From Streptomyces sp. PsTaAH-137 (lineage in GTDB: Bacteria; Actinomycetota; Actinomycetes; Streptomycetales; Streptomycetaceae): a stretch of DNA of 64,000 nt. Positions 37,677 through 47,200 of this stretch are shown piece by piece. Numbering within the stretch: the first letter of the stretch is position 1; every line of letters begins with the position of its first letter. The DNA is taken from assembly GCF_003259365.1 (NCBI RefSeq), contig NZ_QLLY01000003.1, positions 248,001-312,000 of the forward strand. Reading direction: 5' to 3'. The notes under the pieces are model-generated. The model was not told the DNA's origin. It did no database searches and saw only the letters and a list, made by a program, of their open reading frames with translations. The position numbers and the translations under genes are program-made.

Positions 37677-38804
37677 TTACTTGAGGCCGAGCTTGTCGCA
37701 GGCCGACTTGTACTTGGCCGTGCAGATCTCGTCCAGGGTGTAGTAGCCCTGGTCGATGACGGTCTCCTTGATGTTCTTCTGGGTCAGGGAGACGACCGGC
37801 ACGATGACCGAGGCGATGCCCTTGTCGGTGCCGCTGTCGACGGTGCTGGTGGTCAGGCCGGCGGAGTCCAGCTTGCCCGTCTTGGCGATCGAGACGGCCA
37901 TCTTGGCGACGGTCTCGGCCTCCTGCGGGTACGACTTGAAGACCGACATGTTCTGGTCACCGGTGATGATGCGCTGCACACCGGCGAGCTCGGCGTCCTG
38001 GCCCGTGACCGGGGGAAGCTTGCTCAGGCCCGCGCCCTTGAGCGCGGTGATGATGCCGCCCGCCATGCCGTCGTTGGCGGAGTAGACGCCCTTGATCTTG
38101 TCCTTGCCGATCGCCGAGATGGCCGCTTCCATGTTGGCGTTGGCGTTCTCCGGCTTCCACTCCTTGGTGTCGTAGGACTTGGCGATGTCCACCTTGCCCT
38201 TGAGCACCGACATGGCGCCGTCCTTGAACTGCGCGGCGTTCGGGTCCGTGATCGCGCCGTTCATCATGACGATCTTGCTGCTGGCCTTGGCGTCCGAGCC
38301 CATGGCGTCCAGCAGGGCCTTGCCCTGGGTCTTGCCGACCTCGGTGTTGTCGAACGAGGTGTAGGCGGCGATCGGGCCCTCGGCCAGGCGGTCGTACGCG
38401 ACGACGGGGATGCCCGCGTCCTTGGCCTTCTTCACGCCGTTGGCGACGGCCTTGTAGTCGACCGCGTCCAGGATCAGGACGTCGACCTTCTTGGTGATCA
38501 TCGTGTCGATCTGCTGCGACTGCAGGGAAGCATCCTGCTTGGCGTTGAGGTACTCGACCTTGCCCTTGCCCTTGGTGAGCTCGGATATCTGCTTCTCGAT
38601 GATCGGCTTGTCGAACTTCTCGTAACGAGCCGTCTGGTTCTCCGGAAGCAGGAGACCCACGGTGAGGGCGTCGCCCTTCTTGGAGCCGCTGCCGGCCTTG
38701 TCGCCGCTGTCCTTGGACTCCTTGGCGGAGCCACAGGCGGCGAGAGAGACAGCCATGGCGGTGGCACAGAAAGCAACGGCCGCACGACGCATACGCGTGT
38801 TCAC
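37677..38804 (-). CDS. xylF: sugar ABC transporter substrate-binding lipoprotein, XylF-like
   Basis: This 375-residue lipoprotein (signal with lipobox VSLAACGS, Cys about 27) has the periplasmic-binding-protein type 1 fold used for xylose and ribose: LTVGLLLPENQTARYEKFDKP, DAVDYKAVANGVKKAKDAGIPVVAYDR, SANDGMAGGIITALK, VTGQDAELAGVQRI. XylF proteins bind D-xylose; the exact pentose is not provable here. GTG 38804 is chosen because GGGAGG stands eight bases upstream. The gene lies directly downstream of the ROK regulator on the same strand, the arrangement I remember for rok7B7-xylFGH in S. coelicolor. Confidence 0.9.
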   Translation of the reverse strand: MNTRMRRAAVAFCATAMAVSLAACGSAKESKDSGDKAGSGSKKGDALTVGLLLPENQTARYEKFDKPIIEKQISELTKGKGKVEYLNAKQDASLQSQQIDTMITKKVDVLILDAVDYKAVANGVKKAKDAGIPVVAYDRLAEGPIAAYTSFDNTEVGKTQGKALLDAMGSDAKASSKIVMMNGAITDPNAAQFKDGAMSVLKGKVDIAKSYDTKEWKPENANANMEAAISAIGKDKIKGVYSANDGMAGGIITALKGAGLSKLPPVTGQDAELAGVQRIITGDQNMSVFKSYPQEAETVAKMAVSIAKTGKLDSAGLTTSTVDSGTDKGIASVIVPVVSLTQKNIKETVIDQGYYTLDEICTAKYKSACDKLGLK

Positions 38805-38925
38805 TTCAGAAACCTCCCTGACGAGGCCGCGTCGTTGCGGCCGAGGTAGCTGGGAGTCAACTCGGCCGCAACACAAGCGTCAAGGAGTAAATACTTAACG
38901 AGATGGCAACGGTGTCATGCGTTCT

Positions 38926-40137
38926 CTAAGTGAAGGCAGGTGTAGCAGCGGGAACAGAGCCCCCACCAATTCCTTCCAAAAGGGTCGAATCGCCCATCTC
39001 GCTCAGCGCCAGGGCGAGCGCCCCGAGCACCTCCGCACGGCCGCCCAACGCCCCCGGAAGGACCGAGAGTTGGCGGGCGGCGCTGGGGATCGCGTAGCGG
39101 CTCACAGACTCCCTTATGGGCCCCAGGACCAGCTCACCGGCCTCCGCCAGATCGCCCCCGAGGACGACCCGGCTGGGGTTGAGCAGATTGCAAAGATTGG
39201 CCACACCCGAGCCGATGTGCCGGCCCACGTCCGCGATGACGCGGCGGCATCCGGGATCGCCGTCGCGCGCGAGCCGCACGACGCCCTCCATGGTCAGATC
39301 GGTGCCGTGGCTCGACTGGAGCAGCGGCAGGACGTACCGGGCCGCGGTGAAGGTCTCCAGGCAGCCGCGGTTGCCGCAGCGGCAGACCGGGCCCGACTCG
39401 TCGAGCGTGATGTGCCCGATCTCGCCCGCCGTGCCGCCCGGGCCGCGGTAGATCTTGCCGTCGATCACCAGGCCGGAGCCGACGCCGCTGGCGACCTTGA
39501 TGTAGGCGAGGTCCCTGACCCCGCGCCCGCTCCCCCAGACCAGCTCGCCGAGCGCGCCGAGGTTGGCGTCGTTGTCCACGTGCACCGGGACGCCGAGCCG
39601 CCTGCTGAGCTCCTCGGCGGGCCGGGTGCCGGTCCAGCCGGGCAGGATCGAGGTGGAGCCGAGCGTGCCGCTCTCCACGTCGATGGGGCCCGGCACGCCG
39701 AGGCCGACGCCGGCCACCTTGGTGCGGTCCACGCCGGTCGCCGCGATCAGCCGCTCGACCAGCTCCTCCGCGCGGTCGAAGCCCTGCGCGGCGGACGCGT
39801 CCACGTCCAGCGGCTCGGACTCCTCGGCGAGCACCTGGTGCGCGAGATTGCCGATCGCCACGCGCAGGTGCGTGTGGCCGAAATCGACGCCGATCACGAT
39901 GCCCGCGTCGCCGCTGAGCGAGACGCTGCGGGCCCTGCGGCCCCCGGCCGAGGTGGGGGTCACCTCGACCGTCCCCCCGTCCTTGAGCTCCCGGACGATG
40001 TTGGAGACGGTCGCCGCGGACAGGCCCGTCGTCCTCGCGATCTCCGCCTGCGTGAGCGATCCGGCGAGGCGCACGGCACGTACGACCCGCTCCAGATTGG
40101 CCCGGTGCAGCGACGACTGCGACCCCGGAGTCTCCAT
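38926..40137 (-). CDS. ROK-family transcriptional regulator, Rok7B7-like
   Basis: This 403-residue protein has an N-terminal winged HTH (LTQAEIARTTGLSAATVSNIVRELK, about residues 29-53). A ROK kinase-fold domain follows: IVIGVDFGHTHLRVAIGNL, VGLGVPGPIDVESGTL, AYIKVASGVGSGLVIDG. The Zn-binding motif is CRCGNRGCLETF, preceded by a conserved His in EIGHITLDE. Its position between the xyl and ngc-like importers matches Rok7B7 of S. coelicolor, reported to affect xylose transport, carbon catabolite control and antibiotic production. The start at 40137 has AAGGGTGGG upstream. Confidence 0.88.
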   Translation of the reverse strand: METPGSQSSLHRANLERVVRAVRLAGSLTQAEIARTTGLSAATVSNIVRELKDGGTVEVTPTSAGGRRARSVSLSGDAGIVIGVDFGHTHLRVAIGNLAHQVLAEESEPLDVDASAAQGFDRAEELVERLIAATGVDRTKVAGVGLGVPGPIDVESGTLGSTSILPGWTGTRPAEELSRRLGVPVHVDNDANLGALGELVWGSGRGVRDLAYIKVASGVGSGLVIDGKIYRGPGGTAGEIGHITLDESGPVCRCGNRGCLETFTAARYVLPLLQSSHGTDLTMEGVVRLARDGDPGCRRVIADVGRHIGSGVANLCNLLNPSRVVLGGDLAEAGELVLGPIRESVSRYAIPSAARQLSVLPGALGGRAEVLGALALALSEMGDSTLLEGIGGGSVPAATPAFT

Positions 40138-40301
40138 TGACCCACCCTTATCCGTGGCTCGCGTCACCGTAAGTGACCGAACCTTGTACAAGTTATGAAC
40201 TCCAAACTCTGCCGAACCGGCTGGTGCCGTCAAGCCCTTGACGGAAATCGGTTCCAGGCCGTGTCCGCCCGGGGCTACCGCCGGTATCCCCTCCACACGC
40301 A

Positions 40302-40343
40302 GGGCTCCGGCCCCGGAGAGGCGTCTCTCCGGGGCCGGAGCCC
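40302..40343 (-). terminator. terminator of the ngcEFG-like operon
   Basis: Perfect 19-bp arms (40302-40320 and 40325-40343) with a GCGT loop lie 26 bp after the last permease gene. Confidence 0.85.
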
Positions 40344-40368
40344 GGTCATGTCGGGGGGTGGAGAGGGT

Positions 40369-41304
40369 TTACTTGAGCGCCCCCGCCGTGAGCCCCTGCA
40401 CCACCTGTCGCTGGAAGATGATGTACGCGGCCAGGATCGGCAGCATCGCCATCACCAGGCCCGCGAAGAGGCCCGAGTAGTCGCCCTTGTAGCCCTGGCT
40501 GGTGGCCAGCTCGACCAGGCCCTGGGCGAGGACGCGGTTGTCCGGCTCCGTGTTGAGGACCGTCGGCAGCATGTACTGGTTCCACTGCCCGAGGAAGTTG
40601 AAGATGCCCACGCTGATCAGGCCGGGCTTGGCCATCGGCAGCATGATCTGGAAGAACGTACGGGTGTGGGAGGCGCCGTCGACGAAGGCGGCCTCCGCGA
40701 TCGACGACGGCAGGGTCCGGAAGAACGACGTCAGGAAGAACACCGTGAACGGCAGCGAGTACGCGATGTAGGCCAGGATCAGGCCGGGCAGCGTGTTCAG
40801 GAGCTGCATGTTGTTCATGACGTAGAACAACGGCACCAGGGCCAGCATGATCGGGAAGCTCATGCCGCCGACGAACAGGAAGTAGATGAACCGGTTGCCC
40901 ACGAACTCGAAGCGCGCGAGGACATAGGCCGCCATCGAGCCGAGCACGAGCGTGCCGACCAGTGAGAAGCCCACCACGATGATCGTGTTGAGGAAGTACT
41001 CGCTCATGTGCGCCGACGACCAGGCGCGCGACCAGTTCTCGAAGTGCAGCTTGTCGGGGAGCGCCCACGGCGTGCTCAGGATGGAGTTGTCGTCCTTGAA
41101 GGACGACATGACCGCCCAGAGCAGCGGCAGGACCACCATGATCGCCCAGATGATCAGGACGCCGTGCGAGAAGACGTTCAGGGTGCTGCCCGAGATGCTC
41201 TTCCCCGACTCGGGAGCGTCCTGCTTCGCCACGCGCTGGCCGGGGATCTTCCCGGCGGTGTCCGTCGTCGCGTCGGCGGGGGGCGGGGTGTCAGTGGTCT
41301 TCAT
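40369..41304 (-). CDS. ngcG: carbohydrate ABC transporter permease (MalG class), NgcG-like
   Basis: This 311-residue permease has six membrane helices and the EAA loop EAAFVDGASHTRTFFQIMLPMAKPG, the ATPase-docking site of binding-protein-dependent permeases. A 40-residue hydrophilic N-terminus precedes the first helix. The start overlaps the stop of the MalF-type gene by one base (TGATG). No ATPase gene is in the operon, as in other Streptomyces sugar importers that share the MsiK ATPase encoded elsewhere. Confidence 0.85.
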   Translation of the reverse strand: MKTTDTPPPADATTDTAGKIPGQRVAKQDAPESGKSISGSTLNVFSHGVLIIWAIMVVLPLLWAVMSSFKDDNSILSTPWALPDKLHFENWSRAWSSAHMSEYFLNTIIVVGFSLVGTLVLGSMAAYVLARFEFVGNRFIYFLFVGGMSFPIMLALVPLFYVMNNMQLLNTLPGLILAYIAYSLPFTVFFLTSFFRTLPSSIAEAAFVDGASHTRTFFQIMLPMAKPGLISVGIFNFLGQWNQYMLPTVLNTEPDNRVLAQGLVELATSQGYKGDYSGLFAGLVMAMLPILAAYIIFQRQVVQGLTAGALK

Positions 41305-42227
41305 CAGTACTCCAGCCGATCGCGCCGGCCAAGACGCATCACGATCGCCGCGAACAGCAGCGTGACGATGAGGAGGGCGACGCCGATGGTGGTCGCGTAG
41401 GCGGCGTTCGCGTCACGGAACGCCGACTGGTAGACGTACAGCGGCAGCACGGTGGTCGAGTAGTCGGGGCCGCCGGGGCCGACGGTCATGATGTTGACCG
41501 CCGAGAACGCCTCCGCGCCGAGGGCGAGGATGCCCATGTACACCCAGCCGGACTGGATGGTGTCCCACAGCAGCGGCAGCGTGATCTTGAAGAAGGTCGT
41601 GATGCGGCTGGCGCCGTCGAGCAGCGCCGCCTCGTAGAAGTCCTTGGGGATGGAGGCCATGCCCGCGGAGAAGAGCACCACGAAGAAGCCGACGGTGCTC
41701 CACACCAGGACGGCCATGACCGCCCACAGCGCCCAGGTCGGGTCGCCCAGCCACTGGGGCTGGAAGCTGCCGAGGCCGATGGCGTCGAGCGCCGAGTTCA
41801 GCAGGCCGCCGCTGGGGTTGTAGATGAAGCGGAACAGCAGGGAGACGATCGCGACCGAGAGGACCTGCGGGAAGAAGTACGCGATCTTGTAGAAACCGGA
41901 GCCGCGGACGCCGGTGACGGCGGCGCCCTTACGGCGCCGCCCACCGACGTTCAGCATGAAGGCGAAGAACAGCGCGAGGCTCAGTGTCACCAGGGGCAAC
42001 AGCACGACGAAGATCACACTGTGCTGCAGCGACTTCCAGAAGATGTCGTCGTGCAGCAGGCGCGTGTAGTTGGCGAAGCCCACCATCTTGAAGTCGGGGC
42101 TCAGTCCGGTCCAGTCGGTGAACGAGTAGTAGATCGACTGGACGAACGGCCAGATGACGAAGATGGCGTACAACGCCAGGGGGGCCACCAAGAACCCCAC
42201 TATGAAGCGGTACTTGCCGTGTTGCAT
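41304..42227 (-). CDS. ngcF: carbohydrate ABC transporter permease (MalF class), NgcF-like
   Basis: This 307-residue permease begins with the usual LAPLALYAIFVIWPFVQSIYYSFTDW helix 1 region and carries the EAA motif EAALLDGASRITTFFKITLPLLWDT. It pairs with the downstream MalG-type permease to form the membrane channel. ATG 42227 is used; a GTG two codons upstream is possible. It is 75 bp downstream of the binding-protein gene. Confidence 0.85.
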   Translation of the reverse strand: MQHGKYRFIVGFLVAPLALYAIFVIWPFVQSIYYSFTDWTGLSPDFKMVGFANYTRLLHDDIFWKSLQHSVIFVVLLPLVTLSLALFFAFMLNVGGRRRKGAAVTGVRGSGFYKIAYFFPQVLSVAIVSLLFRFIYNPSGGLLNSALDAIGLGSFQPQWLGDPTWALWAVMAVLVWSTVGFFVVLFSAGMASIPKDFYEAALLDGASRITTFFKITLPLLWDTIQSGWVYMGILALGAEAFSAVNIMTVGPGGPDYSTTVLPLYVYQSAFRDANAAYATTIGVALLIVTLLFAAIVMRLGRRDRLEY

Positions 42228-42302
42228 GGTTACCGACCCCGATCGCTGTGCGGGTGCCGCCACTGTTGACGTGTGCGCACGTGCTGTTCTTCCGCCTGTC
42301 GC

Positions 42303-43751
42303 TTACTGGTGCTTGTAGTGCTTGACCGACTGGTCCTTGGCCGCCGCGTCCGCGTAGCCCTGGATCTTCTTGATGGCCTCGGCCGGGGTGAGGCGGCCCG
42401 CCATCATCTCGCCGAGACCGGAGACGCCGATCTGCTCCTTCTGGAGCTTGACGTACCAGTCCTGGAGGCGCGGGTTGACGACGTTGTCGCCGGCCTTCTC
42501 CAGGGCCGCGACACCGGACTTGAGGCCCGGGGTCAGCTCGATGCCGTCGGTGCCGCCGTTGAAGGCGGACAGCGACTTCACCTGGCTGGTGAAGTTCTTC
42601 GACGAGGCCTCGCTGAGCATGATGCGCAGCTGCTCCATGCCGCCCTCGACGTTCGCCGCCTTGGCCGGGACGATGAACGGCTCACCGCCGGAGGCCCAGA
42701 TGGTGCCGAACGGCATCTTGTCGCTCTTGTCGAGGCCGGAGGGCGCGCCGACGGCGAGGTTGAAGTCCTTCGGGATGACCTTCGCCGACTCGTTCTCCAC
42801 CCAGGAGCCGTTCGGAATGAACAGCGCCTTGCCCTTGGCCCACTCGGTCTGCGACTGGATGTGGTCGATACCGGGCGTGCCCTTGAGGATGTATCCCTTC
42901 TTGTAGAGCTCGTAGTACGCCTCGAAGGCGGCCTTGACGGCCGGGTCCTTCCAGGCGTTCGGCTCCAGGTTGTCGATCTTGTCGAGGACCTCGCGGCCGC
43001 CGATCTTGGCGATGAACGGGTAGAGCGAGAACGGCAGGTAGTACGGGTACTTGCCCGCGTACGTCCAGCCGGCGATGCCCTTCTTCTTCGCCTTGGCACA
43101 GAGGGCGAGCATCGCGTCCCAGTCCTCGGGGTACTCCGAGTCCAGCTTCTCCAGGGCCGTCTGCGAGTACCAGACGCCGTAGACCGTGTACGCGTAGTAC
43201 ATGATCCACACCGGGTCGCCGTCGAACTGGCCCATCTCGACGATGCCCGGCCGCAGGGTGTCGCGAACCTTCTTGTTCGGGTCGTCGATGGACGGCGCGT
43301 CGAGCAGCGGGGTCAGGTCGGCGAGCTGCTTCTTGCCGACGAGGACGCCCATGTCCATCTGCTCGGCGCCCGAGTTGTCGATCAGGTCCGGCGGGGTGCC
43401 GCCGTTGAACTTCGGCTGCAGCTCCGACTGGATCTTCTGCGTGGCGTGGAAGTTGACCTTCGCCTTCGGGAACGCCTTCTTGTACTGGGCGTTGGCGTCG
43501 GTGGCGTACTTGGTGCCGAAACCGCCGTCGAAGATGGTCACCGACAGCGCCGCGCTGGCGTTGACCGCCAGCGGGTTGTTCTTGGACTTGGTGCCCTTTT
43601 CGACCTTGTCGTCACTGCCGCTGTCGCCGCTCGCGCACGCGGACAGCAGGCTCGCGGCCGGCACCGCGGCGATGCCGAGGGCCGCGGAACGCTTGATCAG
43701 AGTGCGACGGCCGACGCCACCGTTACCGTGCTGGTCGGAAGTGGATCCCAT
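42303..43751 (-). CDS. ngcE: Tat-type sugar-binding lipoprotein, NgcE-like (N-acetylglucosamine/chito-oligosaccharide)
   Basis: This 482-residue extracellular solute-binding protein (family 1) has a twin-arginine lipoprotein signal (GRRTLIKRSAALGI ... LLSACASG). The mature part contains FDGGFGTKYATDANAQYKKAFP, PDLIDNSGAEQMDMG and GIAGWTYAGKYPYYLPF, consistent with NgcE of S. olivaceoviridis and S. coelicolor. These bind GlcNAc, chitobiose or chito-oligosaccharides. The assignment rests on overall resemblance and operon order, so the exact ligand is uncertain. ATG 43751 has GAGGAC six bases upstream. First gene of the operon; divergent from the GH92 gene. Confidence 0.8.
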   Translation of the reverse strand: MGSTSDQHGNGGVGRRTLIKRSAALGIAAVPAASLLSACASGDSGSDDKVEKGTKSKNNPLAVNASAALSVTIFDGGFGTKYATDANAQYKKAFPKAKVNFHATQKIQSELQPKFNGGTPPDLIDNSGAEQMDMGVLVGKKQLADLTPLLDAPSIDDPNKKVRDTLRPGIVEMGQFDGDPVWIMYYAYTVYGVWYSQTALEKLDSEYPEDWDAMLALCAKAKKKGIAGWTYAGKYPYYLPFSLYPFIAKIGGREVLDKIDNLEPNAWKDPAVKAAFEAYYELYKKGYILKGTPGIDHIQSQTEWAKGKALFIPNGSWVENESAKVIPKDFNLAVGAPSGLDKSDKMPFGTIWASGGEPFIVPAKAANVEGGMEQLRIMLSEASSKNFTSQVKSLSAFNGGTDGIELTPGLKSGVAALEKAGDNVVNPRLQDWYVKLQKEQIGVSGLGEMMAGRLTPAEAIKKIQGYADAAAKDQSVKHYKHQ

Positions 43752-44193
43752 GCTCAAGTCCTCGCCTTCTCCAGGACTCAGGCGGTGAACCGGATCCTCC
43801 CCGGCACCGCGGTGATGTGCTGTGTTGTACCCCTGCTGAGGGGGAACGCAGATGGAGCTGGGTGGTGCGGAAACAAGCCGGTCGGAGGGGCGATGCACGG
43901 ATACCGGGACGCTGCGCGCGCCCCGCCGTTTCCCCCTGTCCCCCCGGTCCCGGCGCGGCCTGAACTCGGGCCTGGCCGGACGCCGACAGGTATAGTCCAC
44001 TCCCTGTGAGCTGGGCAAGATCGAATGCAGGTTTGGACGCCGGTCTTTTCCGAGTTGAGACCTCCCGGAAATAAGCCGCACGGCGGGCTTTGTCGAGCGT
44101 CCCAACTTCCTTGCGTACAAAGGGTGTACACGGAACCCGAATTCCGACCCGAATGTCCGGCCCGTGCACTGGCTTTCAACACCCTTGACACCA

Positions 44194-44209
44194 GGCGTCA
44201 CTTGACGCC
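44194..44209. promoter_or_regulatory. palindrome GGCGTCA-CT-TGACGCC upstream of GH92
   Basis: Seven-base perfect arms with a two-base centre, immediately downstream of a TTGACA -35-like hexamer. It would sit inside the spacer of a GH92 promoter and could be an operator. Confidence 0.4.
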
Positions 44210-44233
44210 CTACTGGACCTTGCGCAGCGAACT

Positions 44234-44245
44234 GACAACGTTGTC
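44234..44245. promoter_or_regulatory. LacI-type operator candidate GACAACGTTGTC
   Basis: A perfect 12-bp palindrome with the central CG pair usual for LacI-family operators lies 26 bp before the GH92 start, at or just after the expected transcription start. Confidence 0.5.
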
Positions 44246-44271
44246 TACGGTCGTCGGAGGGCACACACCTC

Positions 44272-47200
44272 ATGCAGGGCCTCACGCAGGGCAGAAGAAC
44301 CCGACACAGACTCGCGTCCACGGCCGCCCTGGGCGCGGCCGCACTGGTACTCACGGCGGCCGGGCAGGGCGCCGCCGTCGCGGCATCACCCCACAAGCCG
44401 CACACCGACACGGAGTTCAGCTCTTCCTTCGAAGCGGGGCAACCCGTTCCCGACTGGCTGAACACGGTCGACACCGCACCGGACGGCAGCAAAAGGGCGT
44501 CCGGGGTCGACGGTGCCTACACCGGTGGAGTTCCGGGCAATGTGAACGGCCATGTGACCGAGGTCCGGGCCAGCGGTGAGAACAGCGGCAGCGGCGAGGT
44601 CGCGGCCAATCTGACCGACGGCGAGTCGAGCACGAAGTGGCTGGCGTTCGCGCCGACCGCCTGGGTCGAGTACGACCTCGACACCGCGCTCAAGATCACC
44701 AACTACAACCTGACGTCGGCCAACGACCACGACGAGCGCGACCCGAAGGACTGGGTCCTCAAGGGCTCGGCGGACGGCAAGGACTGGACCACGCTCGACT
44801 CGCGCACCGGCGAGAGCTTCGACAAGCGGTACCAGACGAGGAAGTACGAGCTGGAGAAGCCGGCCGAATACGCCCATTTCCGGGTCGAGTTCACGAAGAA
44901 CAACGGCGCGGGCGACGCGACGCAGCTGGCCGATCTCCAGCTGTCGACGGGTGACGAGCAGGCTCCGGCGCCCGAGGACATGCTCTCGCTCGTCGACAAG
45001 GGCCCGAGCGGCTCGCCGACGGCGAAGGCGGGCGCGGGCTTCACGGGCAAGTACGCGCTGCGCTACGCGGGCACGCACAAGACGGACGGCCGCGCGTACT
45101 CGTACAACAAGGTCTTCGACGTCGATGTGAAGGTCGCGCGGAACACCGAGCTGTCGTACAAGATCTTCCCGCAGATGGCGGACGGCGACCGTGACTACGA
45201 CGCCACGAACGTCTCGGTGGACCTCGCCTTCACCGACGGCACGTACCTGAGCGACCTGAAGGCGGTCGACTCCAACGGCGGTCTGCTCACCCCGACGGGC
45301 CAGGGCGACGCCAAGCGGCTGTACGTGAACCAGTGGAACGCCGTGAAGTCGTCGATCGGCTCGGTCGCGGCCGGCAGGACGATCGACCGGATACTCGTCG
45401 GGTACGACTCGGCGAAGGGCCCGGCGAAGTTCCGCGGCTGGCTCGACGACATCTCGGTGAAGCGGGCTGCCACGGCCGCTCCGAAGGCGCACCTGAGCGA
45501 CTACGCGTCGACGACCCGCGGTACGAACTCCAGCGGCGGGTTCTCGCGCGGCAACACGTTCCCGGCGACGGCCGTCCCGAACGGGTTCAACTTCTGGACG
45601 CCGGTGACGAACGCGGGCTCGGACAGCTGGCTGTACGACTACGCGCGCGACAACAACGCGGACAACCTGCCCACCATGGAGGCGCTGGCGGCGAGCCACG
45701 AGCCGAGCCCGTGGATGGGTGACCGTCAGACGTTCCAGATCATGCCGTCGGCGAAGACCGGCGACGCGCTGGACACCTCGCGCTCCGGCCGGGCTCTGCC
45801 GTTCAAGCACGACAACGAGACGGCCCGCCCGTACTACTACGGCGTGACGTTCGAGAACGGCGTGCGCGCCGAGATGGCGCCGACCGATCACGCGGCGGCG
45901 CTGCGCTTCAACTACCCGGGCGCCGACGCGAGCGTCATCTTCGACAACGTCTCGGAGCAGGGCGGTCTGACGCTCGACAAGGACAACCGTGTCGTCACCG
46001 GCTACTCGGACGTGAAGTCGGGCCTGTCGACGGGCGCGACGCGCCTGTTCGTCTACGGCGTCTTCGACAAGGCCGTCAAGGACGCGGACGCGTCCGGCGT
46101 GAAGGGCCACTTCACCTTCGACGCGGGCAAGGACCGCACGGTCACGCTGCGCCTGGCGACCTCGCTGATCTCCATCGACCAGGCGAAGGACAACCTGGCG
46201 CAGGAGCTGCCCGCGAACCGCTCCTTCGACTCGGTGAAGAACGCGGCGCGTGCACAGTGGGACAAGATCATGAACCGGGTGGAGGTCGAGGGCGCCACGC
46301 AGGACCAGCTCACGACGCTGTACTCCTCGCTCTACCGGCTGTACCTGTACCCCAACTCGGCTTTCGAGAAGGTCCGTTCGGAGGGCAGGTCGACGTACAA
46401 GTACGCGTCGCCGTTCTCCGCGATGACGGGTCCGGACACGCCGACGCACACCGGCGCGAAGATCGTCGAGGGCAAGCCGTACGTCAACAACGGCTTCTGG
46501 GACACCTATCGGACGACCTGGCCGGCCTACTCGCTGCTCACGCCGGACCGGGCGGGCGAGATGGTCGACGGGTTCGTGCAGCAGTACAAGGACGGCGGCT
46601 GGATCTCGCGCTGGTCCTCGCCCGGGTACGCGGACCTGATGACGGGCACGTCGTCGGACGTGGCGTTCGCCGACGCGTACGTGAAGGGCGTGGACTTCGA
46701 CGCGGAGGACGCCTACAAGGCGGCCGTGAAGAACGCGACCGTGGTGCCGCCGCAGTCGGGTGTGGGCCGCAAGGGCATGGACACCTCCCCGTTCCTCGGC
46801 TACACGTCGACGGACACCCACGAGGGCCTGTCCTGGGCGCTTGAGGGCTACCTCAACGACTACGGCATCGCACAGATGGGCCAGGCCCTCTACAAGAAGA
46901 CCGGCAAGAAGCAGTACCAGGAGGAGTCGGAGTACTTCCTCAACCGGGCCCGCGACTACGTCAACATGTTCGACGACAAGGCCGCCGGTACGGGCTTCTT
47001 CCAGGGCAAGGACGCCAAGGGCAACTGGCGTGTGAAGTCCGAGGACTTCAACCCGGCGATCTGGGGCTACGACTACACGGAGACGAACGCGTGGGGTTAC
47101 GCGTTCACCGCGGTGCAGGACAGCAAGGGCCTCGCGAACCTGTACGGCGGCAAGGACGGCCTGGCGAAGAAGCTGGACACGTACTTCGCGACGCCGGAGA

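Larger units (their letters stand above)
43752..44271. other. 520-bp divergent regulatory region between the ngc-like operon and GH92
   Basis: No convincing gene. It contains several palindromes: CCCCT/AGGGG near 43830-43843, GTGTACAC at 44124-44131, GGCGTCA-CT-TGACGCC at 44194-44209 and GACAACGTTGTC at 44234-44245. A TTGACA hexamer is at 44185-44190. Confidence 0.6.

Noticed and set aside
40183..40192. CTTGTACAAG palindrome upstream of the ROK gene as its operator
   Set aside because: Ten bases is short, and no second copy was found before the xylF-like gene, so the evidence is insufficient.
43778..44191. 137-codon minus-strand ORF upstream of the ngcE-like gene
   Set aside because: Low-complexity, no homology I recognise, and it covers the divergent promoter and its palindromes.
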